Source of the DNA: JABDPF01 sp036351575 | Lineage (GTDB): Bacteria > Pseudomonadota > Gammaproteobacteria > Xanthomonadales > SZUA-36 | Direction: 5' to 3' | NCBI GenBank assembly: GCA_036351575.1 | Contig: JAZBPJ010000010.1 | Span: 1-44,843, forward strand | DNA length: 44,843 bases | In this document: positions 41,423 through 44,843 of the stretch, in pieces | Position numbering within the stretch: the first letter of the stretch is position 1 | How the letters are laid out: each line of letters starts with the position of its first letter | Program-made: the position numbers and the translations under genes | Notes under the pieces: model-generated | The model's input: only the letters and a program-made list of their open reading frames with translations | Told to the model about the DNA's origin: nothing | Databases searched by the model: none

Positions 41423-44095
41423 ATGAACGAAAATATCGACAAGTCCGTTATTGACACCGATTCCGAAGAAACCCGCGAATGGCTCGATTCACTCGAGGCC
41501 GTCATCGAGCGTGAAGGCCCGGAGCGTGCCCATTTCCTGCTTGAGCAGCTGGTCGACTACACGCGCCGTTCGGGCGGGTATCTGCCTTACAAGGCGACCA
41601 CGGCATACATCAACACCATTCCCGCGCACCTGGGCAAAAAGCACCCCGGTGATTTCCAGATGGAACGGCGCATCAAGTCCTACATCCGCTGGAACGCGAT
41701 GGCCATGGTGGTGCGCGCGGGCAAGCGCGGCGGAGAACTCGGCGGTCACATCGCGAGCTTCGCCTCGGCCGCGACGCTTTACGACGTGGGTTTCAACCAT
41801 TTCTTCCGCGGCCCCGACCACCCGGGCGGCGGCGACCTGGTCTATATCCAGGGGCACTCGTCACCGGGAATCTATGCCCGCTCGTTTCTCGAGGGACGGA
41901 TCAGCGAGGAGCAGCTTGACCGCTTCCGGCAGGAAACCGGCGGTGAGGGCCTGAGTTCCTATCCTCACCCCTGGCTGATGCCGGACTACTGGCAACTGCC
42001 GACGGTATCCATGGGCCTTGGACCGATCATGGCGATCTACCAGGCGCGTTTTCTGAAATACCTGCACAATCGCGGAATCGCGGACACCTCGGATCGCAAG
42101 GTCTGGTGCTTCCTCGGCGACGGTGAAACGGACGAGCCGGAATCGCTGGGCGCCATTTCGCTGGCCGGCCGTGAAAAACTGGACAACCTGATTTTCGTGG
42201 TCAACTGCAACCTGCAGCGGCTGGACGGCCCGGTGCGCGGCAACGGCAAGATCATCCAGGAACTCGAAGGGGTATTCCGGGGCGCCGGCTGGCGGGCAAT
42301 CAAGGTCATCTGGGGCTCGTACTGGGACAAGCTCTTCGCCAAGGACAAGGACGGCTTGCTCCGTCAACGGATGGAAGAGGCCGTGGACGGCGATTACCAG
42401 AACTACAAGGCCAAGGGCGGTGCGTATACGCGCGAGCACTTCTTCGGCAAGTACCCCGAGTTGCTGGACATGGTCGCCACCATGAGCGATCAGGATATCT
42501 GGCGGCTCAACCGTGGCGGGCACGACCCGCACAAGATTTACGCGGCTTACGCTTCCGCCGTGGCGTCGCCCGGGCAGCCCACCGTGATCCTGGCCAAAAC
42601 CGTCAAGGGTTACGGCATGGGGGGAGCGGGTGAAGCGCAGAATATCACCCACCAGCAAAAGAAAATGGACATGGAGTCCATTCGGCAGTTTCGCGACCGC
42701 TTCGGCGTGCCGGTAGCGGACGACCAGCTGGAAGAGGTCCCTTACTACCATCCGGGCGAAGACAGCGAGGAAATCCGCTACATGCTCGAGCGCCGCGAGC
42801 AGCTGGGCGGCTTCTTGCCGCAGCGCCGCCGCCAGGACGGCGCGTTGCAGACGCCGGACCTGGATCACTTCGGCGCGCTGCTCAAATCTTCCGAGGACCG
42901 GGAGTTCAGCACCACGATGGCCTTCGTTCGCGGGCTTTCCTTGCTGCTTCGCGACAAGAACATCGCGGACCGCATCGTGCCGATCGTGGCCGACGAAGCA
43001 CGAACCTTCGGCATGGAAGGCATGTTCCGGCAGCTCGGCATTTACTCATCCGCCGGGCAGCTGTACACGCCGGTGGATTCCGAACAGCTGATGTTCTACA
43101 AGGAAGACCGGAAAGGACAGATCCTCCAGGAGGGCATTACCGAGGCCGGTGCGATGTCTTCCTGGATCGCGGCGGCGACGAGTTATTCTGCTTCCGGCGT
43201 CACCATGATCCCCTTCTATATCTTCTATTCCATGTTCGGTTTCCAGCGCATCGGCGACCTCGCCTGGGCGGCCGGCGACATGCGCGCCCGCGGCTTCCTG
43301 GTGGGCGGAACCGCCGGGCGCACCACCTTGAACGGCGAGGGCCTTCAGCACGAGGACGGAAACAGCCACATGATCTCGTCCATGATTCCCAACTGCGTGT
43401 CATACGATCCCACGTTCTCCTACGAGTTGGCCGTTATCATGCAGGACGGCATGCGGCGAATGTTCGCTGAAGGTGAGGACGTTTTTTACTACATCACGGT
43501 GGAAAACGAGAACTACACGCACCCGCAGATGCCCGAGGGGGCGGAAGAAGGCATTCGCAGGGGGATGTACCTGTTCCGCGAAGGCAAAAAGTCCGAGCGA
43601 AAAGTACAGCTGCTCGGCTGCGGCGCAATCCTCCGCGAGGCCATCGCGGCGGCCAACATCCTGGAGCAGGATTTCGGCGTCAGCGCCGATATCTGGAGCG
43701 CGACCAGTTTCAGCGAATTACGCCGGGACGGGGTCGACTGCGCGCGCTGGAACCGGCTCAACCCGGAAAAACAGCCGCGCATCCCCTGGGTAACTGATTG
43801 TCTCAGGGACCGGCAGGGGCCGGTGGTCGCCGCGTCCGATTACGTGCGCGGGTTTGCCGACCAGGTTCGCGGCTTTATTCCGCAGGACGACTACGTCGTG
43901 CTCGGCACCGACGGCTTCGGCCGGTCCGACACGCGGGAAGAACTGCGGCGTTTCTTTGAAGTGGACCGGTACCAGATCGCTTACGCGGCGCTGTATGCGC
44001 TCTACCGCGAGGAACGTTTCAGCCTCGGGGAACTGACCGCGGCGCGCGAGTCGCTTGGTATCGACGCCGGCAAGCCGAACCCCGTCAGCGTATGA
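41423..44095 (+). CDS. aceE: pyruvate dehydrogenase E1 component (homodimeric type)
   Basis: An 890-residue ThDP enzyme decarboxylating pyruvate and acetylating the lipoyl group of AceF. Recognisable parts are TTAYINTIPAHLGKKHPGDF, GGHIASFASAATLYDVGFNH, the ThDP motif WCFLGDGETDEPES...NLIFVVNCNLQRLDGPVRGN, and IPFYIFYSMFGFQRIGDLAW. Length equals that of E. coli AceE. ATG 41423 is used; an upstream in-frame start at 41390 lies inside pyk and adds non-family residues. AGGAAA precedes it. It is followed 32 bases later by aceF, so E1 and E2 are co-expressed, and pyk directly upstream supplies the substrate. Confidence 0.97.
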   Translation: MNENIDKSVIDTDSEETREWLDSLEAVIEREGPERAHFLLEQLVDYTRRSGGYLPYKATTAYINTIPAHLGKKHPGDFQMERRIKSYIRWNAMAMVVRAGKRGGELGGHIASFASAATLYDVGFNHFFRGPDHPGGGDLVYIQGHSSPGIYARSFLEGRISEEQLDRFRQETGGEGLSSYPHPWLMPDYWQLPTVSMGLGPIMAIYQARFLKYLHNRGIADTSDRKVWCFLGDGETDEPESLGAISLAGREKLDNLIFVVNCNLQRLDGPVRGNGKIIQELEGVFRGAGWRAIKVIWGSYWDKLFAKDKDGLLRQRMEEAVDGDYQNYKAKGGAYTREHFFGKYPELLDMVATMSDQDIWRLNRGGHDPHKIYAAYASAVASPGQPTVILAKTVKGYGMGGAGEAQNITHQQKKMDMESIRQFRDRFGVPVADDQLEEVPYYHPGEDSEEIRYMLERREQLGGFLPQRRRQDGALQTPDLDHFGALLKSSEDREFSTTMAFVRGLSLLLRDKNIADRIVPIVADEARTFGMEGMFRQLGIYSSAGQLYTPVDSEQLMFYKEDRKGQILQEGITEAGAMSSWIAAATSYSASGVTMIPFYIFYSMFGFQRIGDLAWAAGDMRARGFLVGGTAGRTTLNGEGLQHEDGNSHMISSMIPNCVSYDPTFSYELAVIMQDGMRRMFAEGEDVFYYITVENENYTHPQMPEGAEEGIRRGMYLFREGKKSERKVQLLGCGAILREAIAAANILEQDFGVSADIWSATSFSELRRDGVDCARWNRLNPEKQPRIPWVTDCLRDRQGPVVAASDYVRGFADQVRGFIPQDDYVVLGTDGFGRSDTREELRRFFEVDRYQIAYAALYALYREERFSLGELTAARESLGIDAGKPNPVSV

Positions 44096-44127
44096 CGGCG
44101 GTCAATGGTCACGAGCGGAGCTGAAAA

Positions 44128-44843
44128 GTGAGTAATACGATCGAAGTCAAAGTACCCGATATCGGCGATTTCAGTGATGTCCCGGTTATCGAATTGCTGG
44201 TTTCCCAGGGCGACAGTGTCGAAGCGGATGAAGGTCTGCTGACGCTGGAAAGCGACAAGGCCACGATGGAGGTGCCATCTCCGGTGGCCGGAGTCGTGCG
44301 TGAATTGAAAGTGGGCCTGAACGACACCGTCTCCGAGGGTGACGTGGTTGCCGTGCTGGAGGCGACCGCGGGCGATGCCGAAACGGATGATGCGGCCGGC
44401 GAACCGACCGCATCCGGCGAGGACCCGCCCGGCAAAGCCCTGCCCGAGGAAACCGGGAAGGACGAGGCGCCCCGGCCTGAACCCGAAGCGGACGCCAGAA
44501 TAACGGCAACCGAGTCGGCGGTTCCGGCGCCTGCCGACGAGCCGCCGCCGAGGGGCGATTCCCGCGGGCTGCCGCATGCCAGCCCGGCGGTTCGAAAGTT
44601 CGCGCGTGAACTGGGCGCCGACCTGCGGCAGGTCAGCGGCAGCGGCAACAAAGGCCGCATAACGCGGGACGACGTGGCCGCGCATGTCAAGCGGGTGTTG
44701 GGCGGCAAGGGGCCGTCTGCTGCAGTCGGTCGAATCGGTGGCCTGAGCCTCGATTTTCCGGAGGTCCCACGGCCGGACTTCAGTCGTTTCGGCGCCATTG
44801 AACGCCGTGAGCTGAGCCGCATACAGAAACTCTCCGCCGGTCA
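44128..44843 (+). CDS. aceF: dihydrolipoamide acetyltransferase E2 of pyruvate dehydrogenase (3' truncated by window edge)
   Basis: The first 238 codons of the E2 core of pyruvate dehydrogenase; the catalytic domain is cut off. One lipoyl domain is present (about 1-80) with the lipoylated Lys44 in TLESDKATMEVPSP. An Ala/Pro/Glu-rich linker follows (about 88-148), then a peripheral-subunit-binding domain (about 150-190; ASPAVRKFARELGADL, GSGNKGRITRDDV) and the first residues of the acyltransferase domain (RRELSRIQKLSAG). The start is GTG 44128 with GGAG seven bases upstream. A single N-terminal lipoyl domain is fewer than the three of E. coli AceF. Confidence 0.95.
   Translation, partial: MSNTIEVKVPDIGDFSDVPVIELLVSQGDSVEADEGLLTLESDKATMEVPSPVAGVVRELKVGLNDTVSEGDVVAVLEATAGDAETDDAAGEPTASGEDPPGKALPEETGKDEAPRPEPEADARITATESAVPAPADEPPPRGDSRGLPHASPAVRKFARELGADLRQVSGSGNKGRITRDDVAAHVKRVLGGKGPSAAVGRIGGLSLDFPEVPRPDFSRFGAIERRELSRIQKLSAG

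Overview
The window is typical chromosomal DNA of a GC-rich, Gram-negative gammaproteobacterium. Support for that placement comes from FadE, homodimeric-type AceE followed by AceF, RppH, BtuB under a cobalamin riboswitch, the yggS-proC-yggT block divergent from pilT-pilU, aroK-aroB, exosortase H and two outer-membrane-type lipoproteins. The genus cannot be named from this sequence. I see no insertion sequence, prophage, CRISPR array, rRNA or tRNA. Genes are tightly packed, with many ATGA or TGATG junctions.

Layout. 1-3.8 kb: the C-terminal part of an RND efflux permease, its periplasmic adaptor and a nucleotide-exchange-type transporter. 3.8-10.4 kb: a cofactor-rich stretch holding a BtuCD-like ABC importer, rppH, sufT, apbE, ygbA and btuB with a cobalamin riboswitch. 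10.4-13.7 kb: fadE and a divergent TetR regulator with a palindrome between them. 13.8-15.9 kb: an ECF sigma factor, a membrane protein in the anti-sigma position, a DUF4097 repeat protein and a strong terminator. 15.9-19.9 kb: two overlapping DUF697-type membrane GTPases, and divergently a soluble histidine-kinase-like protein. 19.9-22.6 kb: aroK-aroB-hemE. 22.7-24.2 kb: exosortase H, pdxH and yjbQ. 24.3-26.3 kb: yggS-proC-yggT. 26.4-30.9 kb: pilT-pilU, an OmpR-type two-component system and a zinc-ribbon membrane protein. 31-32.8 kb: two envelope proteins of unknown function. 32.9-34 kb: a thioredoxin-like protein and a universal stress protein. 34.2-44.8 kb: a central-carbon run (tkt, gap, pgk, two DUF4136 lipoproteins, pyk, aceE, aceF) leading from pentose phosphates and triose phosphate to acetyl-CoA.

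Most systems are known. The parts least explained by known biology are: the overlapping GTPase pair with a palindrome at its divergent promoter region; the sigma/membrane protein/beta-repeat operon whose second gene lacks the usual zinc anti-sigma motif; a 398-residue outer-membrane-barrel-like protein without a plug domain, with a perfect palindrome at its promoter; tandem DUF4136 lipoproteins inside the glycolytic cluster; and the long hairpin between the B12 riboswitch and btuB.
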